Shown here piece by piece: positions 44,601-52,776 of a stretch of 64,000 nucleotides of DNA. The position numbers and the translations under genes are program-made. The DNA lies in the NCBI GenBank assembly GCA_963763135.1, contig CAVXNJ010000010.1:372001-436000 (forward strand), written 5' to 3'. Every line of letters begins with the position of its first letter. Within the stretch, counting starts at the first letter, position 1. The notes beneath the pieces were generated by a model. It had not been told where the DNA came from, made no database searches, and was given only the letters and a program-made list of their open reading frames with translations. The DNA comes from JANMZO01 sp963763135. Its GTDB lineage: Bacteria; Actinomycetota; Acidimicrobiia; Acidimicrobiales; JANYDT01.

Positions 44601-44655
44601 GTTGACGGTTGACGATTTGTTGGATTGACGGTTGACGGGTTTGTTGGATTGATCG
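44601..44655. repeat. Two imperfect direct repeats upstream of the small gene
   Basis: The unit GGTTGACGATTTGTTGGATTGA occurs once and then again as GGTTGACGGGTTTGTTGGATTGA, separated by CG, with an extra GTTGAC before. It lies just upstream of the start region of the small coupled gene (minus strand) and could be a regulator site or slippage product. Confidence 0.5.
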
Positions 44656-44797
44656 ACGGATACAGCGGGTTGCCGCTATCGCGAAGGCACGGAGTCGTGT
44701 TGGTCACGGGTCTTCCGCCAAACGACGCGGAGGATTGAGCGGCAGACCCTGGCTCGCCTCGCCGCCGACGAAGCGCGCCATCGGAAGACAACTGCCG

Positions 44798-45487
44798 TCA
44801 AGCAGCCTCAGCTGCATTGATGGTCGTCGTCGCGCTGCCGAACGCCGCGGTGACGAGACGGTCATACCGCGGTCGCACGAGGCGATGAAGCAAGCGAAGG
44901 GCTCCTGGCGCCGAGGCGAGGAACGCGTCGCGTTCGGGACCTACCGGGTAACAGTCCACGGCGAACGGTGCGACGAACCACAACCCCGCCTTCTTTCCCT
45001 TCTTCACGGCCTGTTGGAACACAACGTCGTATTCCTCGACCGTGAAATGGCGCCAGTAGAGGGGCAGCACATCCTGGTCCTCGACGGCGAGGTGATCGCC
45101 GAGAAATTCGCTGATTTCATTCGCGAACGAGATCGCATCGGCACGGGCGGTTTCGAAGGGTGACGTCGGGTCTGCCAGTTTGGCCGATACGAGGGGCCAC
45201 GCTTCCAGTAGCTCGTCAAGGTGACGATGGTCGGCGTGGAGTCGGTCCAAGGTCGCTGCAGCAGTGGACACCTTGGCTCGCAGACTCGGGAAGAAGAACT
45301 TGTCTTCCACGTAGTGGTGCTCTTCCAACTCGAGGATGAAGCCCCTCACCCAGGAGGAGAGGGCCTTTCCACGGGTGCTCCGTTCCTGTGGCGTGATCTT
45401 GTTGACGGCGAGCGAGTAGCGGGCAAGTGCGTCTCGCTGAGCCTGATGGACTGCGAAGTAGAAGCTGAGGTCTGGTTGGTTGTTCAT
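44798..45487 (-). CDS. Hemerythrin-like (HHE domain) protein
   Basis: The 229-residue protein shows the His/Glu pattern of a di-iron hemerythrin bundle: FAVHQAQRDALARYS, LEEHHYVEDKFFFPSLR, RLHADHRHLDELLE and GDHLAVEDQDVLPLYWR. The spacings fit DNRLRE/HHE-type proteins that bind oxygen, nitric oxide or iron. The tail (PGALRLLHRLVRPRYDRLV) is common in actinobacterial members. ATG 45487 was chosen from family length; the frame continues upstream to 45736 but overlaps the end of the AfsR-like gene. Confidence 0.87.
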   Translation of the reverse strand: MNNQPDLSFYFAVHQAQRDALARYSLAVNKITPQERSTRGKALSSWVRGFILELEEHHYVEDKFFFPSLRAKVSTAAATLDRLHADHRHLDELLEAWPLVSAKLADPTSPFETARADAISFANEISEFLGDHLAVEDQDVLPLYWRHFTVEEYDVVFQQAVKKGKKAGLWFVAPFAVDCYPVGPERDAFLASAPGALRLLHRLVRPRYDRLVTAAFGSATTTINAAEAA

Positions 45488-45554
45488 GTCCACGATGATG
45501 CGCAACCGTTGTTGGAAAATCGTTGAAGCTTTGTTGATCCAGACTTTGGAGGAG

Positions 45555-46721
45555 TCAGCTCGTTCGAAGTCGATCGAGGAGTCGACGGGCGCGTGGAGTC
45601 CACAGCACGGCGCCCATCCGCTCGCAAAGCGAGAGGGCGTCTTCAGCATGCGAGCGGGCGAGTTCGAATTCACCGAGCGCGAAGTGGGCCACGGCGAGGG
45701 CAAGACTGGTCGGACCGAGACAAAGCCCCCCTTCACCCATGAACACGAAGCGGCCCGCCACCGGCTTCAGTTCGGAAAGATGACGGCGCAGAAAGTGGAG
45801 ATCATCAACCGAGGAAGCCGCGTGGACCGCCGCGGTGGTCAGCGGCACGCGTAGCCAGTCGTCTGGAAGCGGACCGTCGAATCGTGCCAAGGCGGCCTTC
45901 GTTTCGGCGATTCGTCCGCCCTCCGAGAGGATCCACGCCTCGAGCCAAGCCACAGGCGCGGCGTAGGGTGATGCCAGCAGCGGCGCCAACCGGGCCAACG
46001 CCGCGTCGGTATCGCCGGCCTCCGTCTCCACAACGGCGAGGATGCTCGCCGGGCTGCTGTCGACGTTGTAGCGCCGCACTCGCTGGAGCGCCGGGCGGAG
46101 CGTGGCGACATGCCAGCGGGCGCGCTCAAGTTCACCATCGAGAAGGGCGAGGCCGGCCTCCGCGAACTGCAGATGCGCCCAGCCGGTCGGCGTCCGGACC
46201 GGATGGGCGAGTGAACGGGCCATCGACACGCACCGGCGCGCCAAGTCACCGTCGCCGGACTCAAGGGCCGCCGAAACGCGTGCGAGGTGAACGAGAGGGC
46301 GTAGACGCGCAGGCAGCACACCGTCTTCGTCGAGGGCGATCAGGCGGTCGCCGATAGCGGCTCGATGCGGCTGTCCTGAGGCGCCCGACACGGACCAGAA
46401 CCAACGCAGCAGAATCCGAGCGATCAGGACAGCGTCATCGAGCGGTGCCGCGAGTGCCTCGGCCTCCGCGAACAGCTCGATCGATCGCGCATTGTCGACG
46501 TAGGTCAGCTCAGCCGCCAGTGCCATCGTAAGCAATACTCGATCACGCTCGGCCAGCCCGGGATTCAATCGGGCGCGCTCGATGGCGGAGACGACTCGCG
46601 GATCGTGCAGGCTCCAGTCGTATCCTGCCCAAAGACTGTCGGCGTCGAGGTTGCCCAATATTTCCGCGAGCGCATGATGGTCGCCCTGCGCCTCAGCCAG
46701 TCGTGCTGCTTCGATCAACAT
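45555..46721 (-). CDS. C-terminal part of an AfsR-like regulator (helical repeats), separated by a frameshift
   Basis: The 388 residues are all-helical TPR-like repeats (EAARLAEAQGDHHALAEILG, LLTMALAAELTYVDNARSIE, FALGEFELARSHAEDALSLC) and have no start of their own kind. Reading upstream in the same frame gives REAGNTEGRAMLIEAARL, the natural continuation of LLLRLGMSL at the end of the 46738-48954 gene. Removing one base near 46751 joins them into an AfsR/LuxR-type regulator of about 1130 residues. Confidence 0.75.
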   Translation of the reverse strand: MLIEAARLAEAQGDHHALAEILGNLDADSLWAGYDWSLHDPRVVSAIERARLNPGLAERDRVLLTMALAAELTYVDNARSIELFAEAEALAAPLDDAVLIARILLRWFWSVSGASGQPHRAAIGDRLIALDEDGVLPARLRPLVHLARVSAALESGDGDLARRCVSMARSLAHPVRTPTGWAHLQFAEAGLALLDGELERARWHVATLRPALQRVRRYNVDSSPASILAVVETEAGDTDAALARLAPLLASPYAAPVAWLEAWILSEGGRIAETKAALARFDGPLPDDWLRVPLTTAAVHAASSVDDLHFLRRHLSELKPVAGRFVFMGEGGLCLGPTSLALAVAHFALGEFELARSHAEDALSLCERMGAVLWTPRARRLLDRLRTS

Positions 46722-46737
46722 GGCGCGTCCTTCGGTA

Positions 46738-48954
46738 TTACCGGCTTCGCGGCAGGGACATGCCGAGCCGCAGGAGCAGGCCTCGACGCTGCTCGCGGGG
46801 GAAGCCCGGCACGCGTTCGGATGCGGCGAGCGCCCGTCGGAGCTGCACGGCGAGGTCCGCAGCCGACTGCTTCGTCTCGGCCGTCGCCGCTGCCCGCAAC
46901 GCGTAGGTCAGCGACTTCGGTGCCGTACCGGCGAGGAGCCCTTCGGCGGCATGGTGCGCTAGGTCCTCCACCCACGGTTCCAGGTCGTCGGCATGCAGCG
47001 CTTCCAGTGCGTCGGTGACCCGGGCGTGACGCTCCGCAAGGCGAGCGGGGTTCAGCTCATTCATCAACGCCTCCGATACGAGCGCGTGCGAGAACGAGAA
47101 TCGGCCGGGCTCCGGGTCGGCGAAAATGATCGCGTCGTTGAGGGCCGGTTCGAGTCTGGTCAGCGCATCCGCGGTGTCGATTTCGAGCACGTAGGCGAGC
47201 ACATCAAGATCGAACCGGCGACCGATTACGGCGGCGCTAGTAAGGAGTGCCTGGGTGGACGGAGGTAGGCGCGATGTTCGTCGGCGCACAACGTCTTGTA
47301 CAGCGCCGGGCACGGCACGCTTCGCCGGGAGCGTGAACGCAGCGGTCAGGTGCCCATCGCTTTCAAGGAGCGCCAACAGTTCACCAAGGTAGAACGGGTT
47401 GCCCGATGTCGTGTCGAGCAGGTAGTCCACCAAGGCCGGCGATCCCGTCTGCCCGGTGCGGGTCTCGACCCACTTAGCGATCGCTCCACGGCCGAGTAGC
47501 CCGAGCCGTAGATCGACCGCATCCGAGCTGCGGGCAAGTTCGACAACACAGTCGAGAACGGGCGGAGGCAGCTCACCGAGGCCCGAGCGACGGACGCCAA
47601 CCGCTAGGAGGATCCGCAGCCGCTCGAACTCCGGTCCAAGGAACTTCAACAGCGAGAGGGTCGCGTCATCGGCCCACTGCAGATCGTCGATCACGACAAC
47701 CGCCGGCGCTCTCCTCGAACGGAGCCGGTCAAGTTCGCTGAGGTGCGTCCTCAGGAGTGCTGTCGCAGCCTCCTGCTCCGGACCGTCTGCATCCGTGACA
47801 ATGCCACCCGGGTATTGCAGAGCGCCGATAGCTGACCACCACGACCGGTAGGGCGCGCCGGCGGCCGACTCCGGGCAGCGATCTCGACCGACGACGATCC
47901 CACGGCGCTCGGCCTCCACACAAAGGCCGCGCAGCAACGATGACTTCCCGATACCCGCCTCACCGCTGATGATGAGCACTCCTCCCCGCACCGGGAGGCG
48001 ATCGAGTACCACAGCTATCTGTTCCTCCTCGTCACGTCGGCCGAATCGGATCTCGTCATCGAGGTTGAGCATGGGCGGTGTCGCAAGTGAGGTAACGGTG
48101 CTCGCGATCGCGTCCGGTGTGCCGTCGACGCCTTGACCGGCAGCGGGCGGTGTCCAGCTGAGCGTGGCGTCGTCGTGGGAAAGGATGGCCGACTCGAGCT
48201 TCCGCAACTCCGGTCCCGGTTCCACCCCGACATCGTCGCCGAGGCGGCGGCGGGCCTCCTCCAGAGACCGGAGCGCATCAACGGGTCGACCGGCGCGGTA
48301 CAACGCGAGTGCGAGTCGGGCACGCAACCCCTCCCGGTACGGCTCCCGTGAAATCTCGGTAGCGAGCCACGCAGGCATCTGGGCGTGCTCACCGAGGGCC
48401 AGACGCGCATCGGCCAAAAGCTCGACCGCCTGCCCACGTCGCTCTGTGTACCACGCGATCACATCGGTGAGACCGAGTTCCTCACCAGTGGCACCGAGCG
48501 GTGGACCCGCCCACAATTCGAGCGCCCGTACCAACAGCTGACGCACACGCTCATGCTCGTTGACCTTCGAGAACTGCACACCATCGTCGACGAGAGCGTC
48601 GAACAGATGCAGGTCGATTACCTCCGGCCGTACCTCCAAGGAGTAGCCATGTCCGCGGGATGCGATGACCTGACCGCCGTCAAGCCCGGCGGCGGCGAGA
48701 GCCTTGCGCAGGTTTGAAACGTATCCTCGGACCGACACGTCCGCTTTCGGTGGAGCCGCACCGGCCCAGATCCGCTCGACGATCCGATCTACCGAAACAA
48801 CGACTCCAGGCTGCACGAGCAACAATCCGAGGAGACCACGGGGCTTCGGCCCGCCGAGATCGACCCGACCGCCGGGACCCGCAGCGGACACACCTCCGAA
48901 GCCAAACAGCACTGGCGAGGCGAAGCGATCCACACCGCAGGATCCTATGATCAT
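46738..48954 (-). CDS. AfsR-like SARP regulator with AAA ATPase, N-terminal part
   Basis: The order is classic: OmpR-like DNA-binding (about 15-105, GLLGLLLVQPGVVVSVDRI... VRGYVSNLRKAL), BTAD (105-260, VIDLHLFDALVDDG, LEPGxELRKLE-like ending), then a P-loop ATPase (from about 320) with Walker A GEAGIGKSS and Walker B PAVVVIDDLQWAD. The frame stops in SLPRSR where the helical repeats should go on. ATG 48954 was chosen as start; 13 further codons exist upstream. It lies 79 bases downstream of the ABC-2 permease gene on the same strand, so it may sit in the same unit and control it. Signal unknown. Confidence 0.83.
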   Translation of the reverse strand: MIIGSCGVDRFASPVLFGFGGVSAAGPGGRVDLGGPKPRGLLGLLLVQPGVVVSVDRIVERIWAGAAPPKADVSVRGYVSNLRKALAAAGLDGGQVIASRGHGYSLEVRPEVIDLHLFDALVDDGVQFSKVNEHERVRQLLVRALELWAGPPLGATGEELGLTDVIAWYTERRGQAVELLADARLALGEHAQMPAWLATEISREPYREGLRARLALALYRAGRPVDALRSLEEARRRLGDDVGVEPGPELRKLESAILSHDDATLSWTPPAAGQGVDGTPDAIASTVTSLATPPMLNLDDEIRFGRRDEEEQIAVVLDRLPVRGGVLIISGEAGIGKSSLLRGLCVEAERRGIVVGRDRCPESAAGAPYRSWWSAIGALQYPGGIVTDADGPEQEAATALLRTHLSELDRLRSRRAPAVVVIDDLQWADDATLSLLKFLGPEFERLRILLAVGVRRSGLGELPPPVLDCVVELARSSDAVDLRLGLLGRGAIAKWVETRTGQTGSPALVDYLLDTTSGNPFYLGELLALLESDGHLTAAFTLPAKRAVPGAVQDVVRRRTSRLPPSTQALLTSAAVIGRRFDLDVLAYVLEIDTADALTRLEPALNDAIIFADPEPGRFSFSHALVSEALMNELNPARLAERHARVTDALEALHADDLEPWVEDLAHHAAEGLLAGTAPKSLTYALRAAATAETKQSAADLAVQLRRALAASERVPGFPREQRRGLLLRLGMSLPRSR

Positions 48955-49033
48955 TGACGCAAGATCGCTCCACGAGCGACCCGTGAACGGCAACAGTTCG
49001 GCGGGTCTCTATGGCCTACGGTTCCGCTGAGGT

Positions 49034-49852
49034 TTACGCATCGCGCCGCAGGAGCAGCACGCCACCGACCGCTAGCGCCGAGATGCCGTAGGCGAGGAGC
49101 ACGGCGAGACCGGCCCAGGGCGACAAGGATCGATGGTCGGGCACGACGTTGAAGATCGCCATTCCCGCTTGGGCCGGCAGGAACTTGCCGATCGTGTTTT
49201 GGAACGAGGACGGCAGGAAGCCGGTGACGATCGGGACGATGAAGAGAAGCGAAACCAGGGCGGCAACGGCACCGGCGCTGCGACGCAGGATGGTACCGAT
49301 GCCAAGGCCCAGGAGTCCTACGGCGCCGAGGTAGAGAGCGCCACCGGCGACCGCCCGGACAACGCCCGGGTCGGTGATCGAGGCCTCGAGGCCCTTCGAC
49401 GCGAAGATCGCCTGGCCGGTCCAAAAAGCGCCGAAGGACGCCGCAAGCCCTGCGGCCAGGGTTACTCCAGCGAACGTCGCCGCCTTGGCGCAGAGGACCG
49501 TCAGACGTTGAGGCGTTGCTCCGAGGGTCGCTCGGATCTGGCCGGTGGCGTATTCGGACGTGATCATCAATACACCTAGGACACCGATCGCCAACTGGGC
49601 GAGGAAGAGCCCACTGAGGCTGAACGAGGTCGGATCGAACCGAAGCCGTTCGTTGGCATCCAGGCGTTCCCAGCTGCTCATCTGGGAGGCCGCGATGAGC
49701 GCGCCGAACCCGATGGCGAGGCCGACCGTGGCGAGGAGGGTCCAGACCGTCGACCGCACCGATCGCAGCTTGGTCCACTCGGCACGGATGTTGGCGCCAA
49801 TCACCTGGAGGACGGTGGGGGTCGACTCGGTTGCGATGGAGGTGGTGTTCAT
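49034..49852 (-). CDS. ABC-2 type transporter permease
   Basis: The 272-residue protein has six hydrophobic helices (TVWTLLATVGLAIGFGALIA, LFLAQLAIGVLGVLMITSEY, YLGAVGLLGLGIGTILR, FLPSSFQN), with the ABC-2 feature SEYATGQIRATLGATP. It starts with TEWTKLRSVRST-like text (AEWTKLRSVRSTVW). The start ATG overlaps the stop of the ATPase gene by 4 bases (49849-49852), so the pair forms an exporter. Many such pairs export lipids, peptides or antibiotics. The exported molecule is unknown. Confidence 0.9.
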   Translation of the reverse strand: MNTTSIATESTPTVLQVIGANIRAEWTKLRSVRSTVWTLLATVGLAIGFGALIAASQMSSWERLDANERLRFDPTSFSLSGLFLAQLAIGVLGVLMITSEYATGQIRATLGATPQRLTVLCAKAATFAGVTLAAGLAASFGAFWTGQAIFASKGLEASITDPGVVRAVAGGALYLGAVGLLGLGIGTILRRSAGAVAALVSLLFIVPIVTGFLPSSFQNTIGKFLPAQAGMAIFNVVPDHRSLSPWAGLAVLLAYGISALAVGGVLLLRRDA

Positions 49853-50616
49853 GCTGCGGCTCCTTGCGTGGCAGTGAATTGGGCGGCGTCGCGCGTGAGC
49901 TCCATGAACGCTTCCTCAAGCGAGGCCGAGTGCCAGGCGAGCTCGTAAAGCGTGATCCCGGCGTTGCCGGCAAGGATGCCGACCTCGCGCGCTTCCACGC
50001 CCGTGACGAAAAGGGTCCCGTCGGATTGGTTGGTAATCTCGGCGCCGGTGACCTGCAGTATCCGGCGGAGACGGTCGGGGTCGGCGCAGTCGACCCTCAC
50101 ATGGCCAACCGAGCTCCGACCGGTGACCTCTTCGACGGTGCCTTCGGCAATGAGTTGGCCGCGACCGACAACGACCAGCCGATCGGCCGTGACGGCCATC
50201 TCGCTCATCAAATGGCTGGAGACCAGAACGGAACGACCCTCAGCGGCGAGTGACCGCAACAATTGTCGAATCCACTGGATACCCTCGGGATCGAGACCGT
50301 TGACTGGTTCGTCAAGGAGCAAGGTGCCCGGGTCGCCCAGCAGCGCTGCGGCGATGCCAAGTCGTTGTCCCATGCCCAACGAGAACCCACCGGAACGCCG
50401 GTCGGCCACTTCGGCGAGCCCGACTTGTTCGAGTACGTCATCGACTCGTTGACGGCCGATGGCGTTGGTCTGCGCCAGCCAGAGAAGGTGATCCCGGGCA
50501 CTGCGTCCCGGGTGGATGGCCCGAGCTTCGAGAAGGGCGCCGACGTGTCGCAACGGGAACCGCAGATCGCGGTACGCCTGACCGTCGATGATCACCGCGC
50601 CCCGAAGTTGGCGCAT
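49849..50616 (-). CDS. ABC-2 exporter ATP-binding protein, C-terminal part of a frameshifted gene
   Basis: Contains the Q-loop region (RHVGALLEARAIHPGRSARD), the signature GFSLGMGQRLGIAAALLGDP (GQRLGIA), Walker B LLLDEPVNGLDPEG and the His switch LVSSHL. Its apparent ATG is an accident of the frameshift. With one G removed from the GGGG run (CCCC on the + strand, 50600-50603), it joins MVGLDAPTSG to AVIIDGQAYRDLRF. Full length is then about 305 residues, normal for CcmA-type ATPases of ABC-2 exporters. Confidence 0.85.
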   Translation of the reverse strand: MRQLRGAVIIDGQAYRDLRFPLRHVGALLEARAIHPGRSARDHLLWLAQTNAIGRQRVDDVLEQVGLAEVADRRSGGFSLGMGQRLGIAAALLGDPGTLLLDEPVNGLDPEGIQWIRQLLRSLAAEGRSVLVSSHLMSEMAVTADRLVVVGRGQLIAEGTVEEVTGRSSVGHVRVDCADPDRLRRILQVTGAEITNQSDGTLFVTGVEAREVGILAGNAGITLYELAWHSASLEEAFMELTRDAAQFTATQGAAA

Positions 50617-50767
50617 CGAGGCCGACCATCATTCGCATGGTTGTCGACTTCCCCGCCCCGTTCGGGCCGAGGAAGCCGGTCACTTCACCGGGTCGTACAT
50701 CGAAGCTGAGGTGGTCGACCGCCACGGTAGATCCGTAGCGCTTTGTGACATCTCTGAGCTCGATCAT
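50438..50767 (-). CDS. ABC-2 exporter ATP-binding protein, N-terminal part of the same frameshifted gene
   Basis: Starts MIELRDVTKRYGSTVAVDHL and contains the Walker A loop LGPNGAGKSTTMRMMVGLD. After APTSG the frame becomes Arg/His-rich nonsense, while the true ATPase text continues one base away in the C-terminal part (49849-50616). Only 50600-50767 is real coding here. It lies 3 bases behind the DUF4386 gene, so the three genes form an operon. Confidence 0.8.
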   Translation of the reverse strand: MIELRDVTKRYGSTVAVDHLSFDVRPGEVTGFLGPNGAGKSTTMRMMVGLDAPTSGRGDHRRSGVPRSAVPVATRRRPSRSSGHPPGTQCPGSPSLAGADQRHRPSTSR

Positions 50768-50770
50768 GGC

Positions 50771-51523
50771 TCAGGCGTGGGCGAGGGAGGCGGAGGCGAC
50801 GGGACCGGTGGTGACCTGCGCGGCGGCCGGGGCGCGGAAGCCCTTGACCGTCATGTAGACACCGACGCTGAACTCCCAAATGGCGATCGGTATAGCCATG
50901 AGCAACGCAGGGGTCGATACCTGCTCCCAGGCACCGAAGAGCGACGCTGTCGAGGACACGATCAGCAAGGGGGCGCCGATAAGGCCGATCGTCGGCATCC
51001 AGCGGGGAACGAGGCGGGATCGATACATGATCGTGGCAAAGCACACGGCGTTGATGGCCGGCATCAGGCCCGGGCCGAGGAGGAACGACCAGTTCTTGAC
51101 CGCCACGAGCGCGTTGGCGATGGTCGTGAGGGCATTGGTGTCGGTGACTGCGGTCGAATCCTGGCGCAGGGTAAAGATGGCGAGTACGGCAAGGACGCCG
51201 GTGAAGATCATCGCCGCTTCGAGGGTGCGGCTGGCGACGAAACCAACCGCACGGCCCGGTCCCCAGCGCTTGAGTATGGGGTAGAGAGCGACTGCGGTGC
51301 CGATACCCGTGAGGCCCGTAAGGATCTCGATGAGGCCGCCCCACAGCACGCCCTGGTCGCTGCCGGAGCCGAGGACGAACTTCGCATCGTTGACGACGCC
51401 GTCGTAGAGCGACAGCGCCGGAATCGAGAAGATGAACGTGCCGATGTAGAAGAGGCCGGCCGCGAGCGTGGCCTTGCGATCGGGGTTCATCGAGGCAGTG
51501 TGGGTTCGGGTTTTGGTGTTCAT
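50771..51523 (-). CDS. DUF4386 family membrane protein
   Basis: The 250 residues hold about six membrane segments with the family features PDRKATLAAGLFYIGTFIFS, GLIEILTGLTGIGTAVALYP and VGFVASRTLEAAMIFTGVL, ending in WEFSVGVYMTVKGF. The start ATG 51523 has AAGGAG 8 bases upstream. No biochemical function is known for DUF4386. The spacing to the ABC ATPase (3 bases) links it to the exporter, perhaps as its helper, an inference. Regulators of TetR or AfsR type often sit beside such clusters. Confidence 0.9.
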   Translation of the reverse strand: MNTKTRTHTASMNPDRKATLAAGLFYIGTFIFSIPALSLYDGVVNDAKFVLGSGSDQGVLWGGLIEILTGLTGIGTAVALYPILKRWGPGRAVGFVASRTLEAAMIFTGVLAVLAIFTLRQDSTAVTDTNALTTIANALVAVKNWSFLLGPGLMPAINAVCFATIMYRSRLVPRWMPTIGLIGAPLLIVSSTASLFGAWEQVSTPALLMAIPIAIWEFSVGVYMTVKGFRAPAAAQVTTGPVASASLAHA

Positions 51524-51709
51524 GGTGACGCTCCTTGTTGATTGGTCCTTTCACCAGGGACCTTGCGTCATCGGTCTTAACTCGCTCTGATGTCCCGCTG
51601 ATTTCCAGACGGTCACTCTCCCGAGGACATCCTCAGCAACCGACACAGGTGAGCCGGTCGGCCGCTGCTGTCCTCCGATTCATCGCCGGGCTTTCGGCCG
51701 CTTGTCTAT

Positions 51710-52633
51710 CTAACGTGCCGTTCCGAGGGCGAACTCGATGCCCGCGCACGCCGCGGCCACTTGGGCCGCGGCACATTCCTCGGGTGATGTGCGAGGGCTG
51801 TCCGGGTACACCTCGGTTGTGGTGGTGAACCTGGCGTTGGTGATTCCTACGCAGAGCCCGAGTTCACGCACCGCGTACAAGATGACGCCGGGAGCCGAGA
51901 TCGGCGTTCCGATGATCTCTCCACGTGGGTCGGCGGGAGCGATGTGGGTCACCTCCGCGACGCCACGGATCACGGCCGCTTGAAACTCGAGCTGCGGGTT
52001 TTCGGTGTCACCGCACAAGTAGAAACCGTCGGGTATCTCGCCGGGTTCGTAGTTAACGCCGTCGCGTGCCGCGAGTGCCGGTCGGAACTCGGTTTCGTCG
52101 GAGTCGGTTGTCTCGTGGAGGTCGAGGTGCACGAGGACGCGGTCCCCAAACGGAGCAACGAGGCGCATGAGTGCGGCTGCTTCGGCTACCGACGTATTCG
52201 CCTGAAAGGACCGGTTGGGGTCGAGGGTATCTGGGTTCCAGCGGTGGATTCGCTCATAGGCCCATGGGCTGACGCACGGCGCTATCAGCACGTCGACGTC
52301 ATCAAAGAACCGGTTCGCGTGGTCTTCCGCGAAGCTAAGCGCACCTACTACCCCACTCGTTTCATAGCCGTGCACGCCCCCGGTGATGAGCGCGATCGGG
52401 CGGTTGCCTGACCACTGACGGCTGCGAAGAGCCACAAGTGGATGTCCACCGTTTTCCGGATCGAGATTGCCGTAGTCGAGCACGTCCCACGAGGCGCGCA
52501 GGCCATCGATGCGACGAAGCACGTCATCGGCGTAACTGCGCTTGGCGAGTTGCTGCGCCTTCCACTGTGCTCGCTCCGTTGGACCCCACGGAACACCCGG
52601 TACGCCTATCTGCATGACATCCTCGTTTGACAT
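51710..52633 (-). CDS. M14-family metallocarboxypeptidase-like zinc hydrolase
   Basis: The zinc ligands of the M14/succinylglutamate-desuccinylase fold are readable: His and Glu in GGVHGYE, and His in VHLDLHETT; PNRSF and YE/RE stretches fit the substrate Arg. The 307-residue length fits bacterial M14 members acting on small peptides or amino-acid derivatives rather than large proteins. No signal peptide, so cytosolic. Two starts are possible: ATG 52633, or ATG 52615, which has GAGG well placed upstream. Divergent from the carboxylesterase gene. Confidence 0.8.
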   Translation of the reverse strand: MSNEDVMQIGVPGVPWGPTERAQWKAQQLAKRSYADDVLRRIDGLRASWDVLDYGNLDPENGGHPLVALRSRQWSGNRPIALITGGVHGYETSGVVGALSFAEDHANRFFDDVDVLIAPCVSPWAYERIHRWNPDTLDPNRSFQANTSVAEAAALMRLVAPFGDRVLVHLDLHETTDSDETEFRPALAARDGVNYEPGEIPDGFYLCGDTENPQLEFQAAVIRGVAEVTHIAPADPRGEIIGTPISAPGVILYAVRELGLCVGITNARFTTTTEVYPDSPRTSPEECAAAQVAAACAGIEFALGTAR

Positions 52634-52776
52634 GGTCCCAGTCCATCATCTCGACGACCCCGCCGCAGGTAGCCCGATGAACGTCCGCGTCGTTCCGTCG
52701 ACGCCAACCAATTCCGGGGCTCGGCGACTGTCTCTGAGCCGCTATTCGCGCAACGCCGGATAGTAGGTTCGGCGGC

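Noticed and set aside
44601..44655. CRISPR-like direct repeats
   Set aside because: Only two imperfect copies with no regular spacers; no cas genes in the window.
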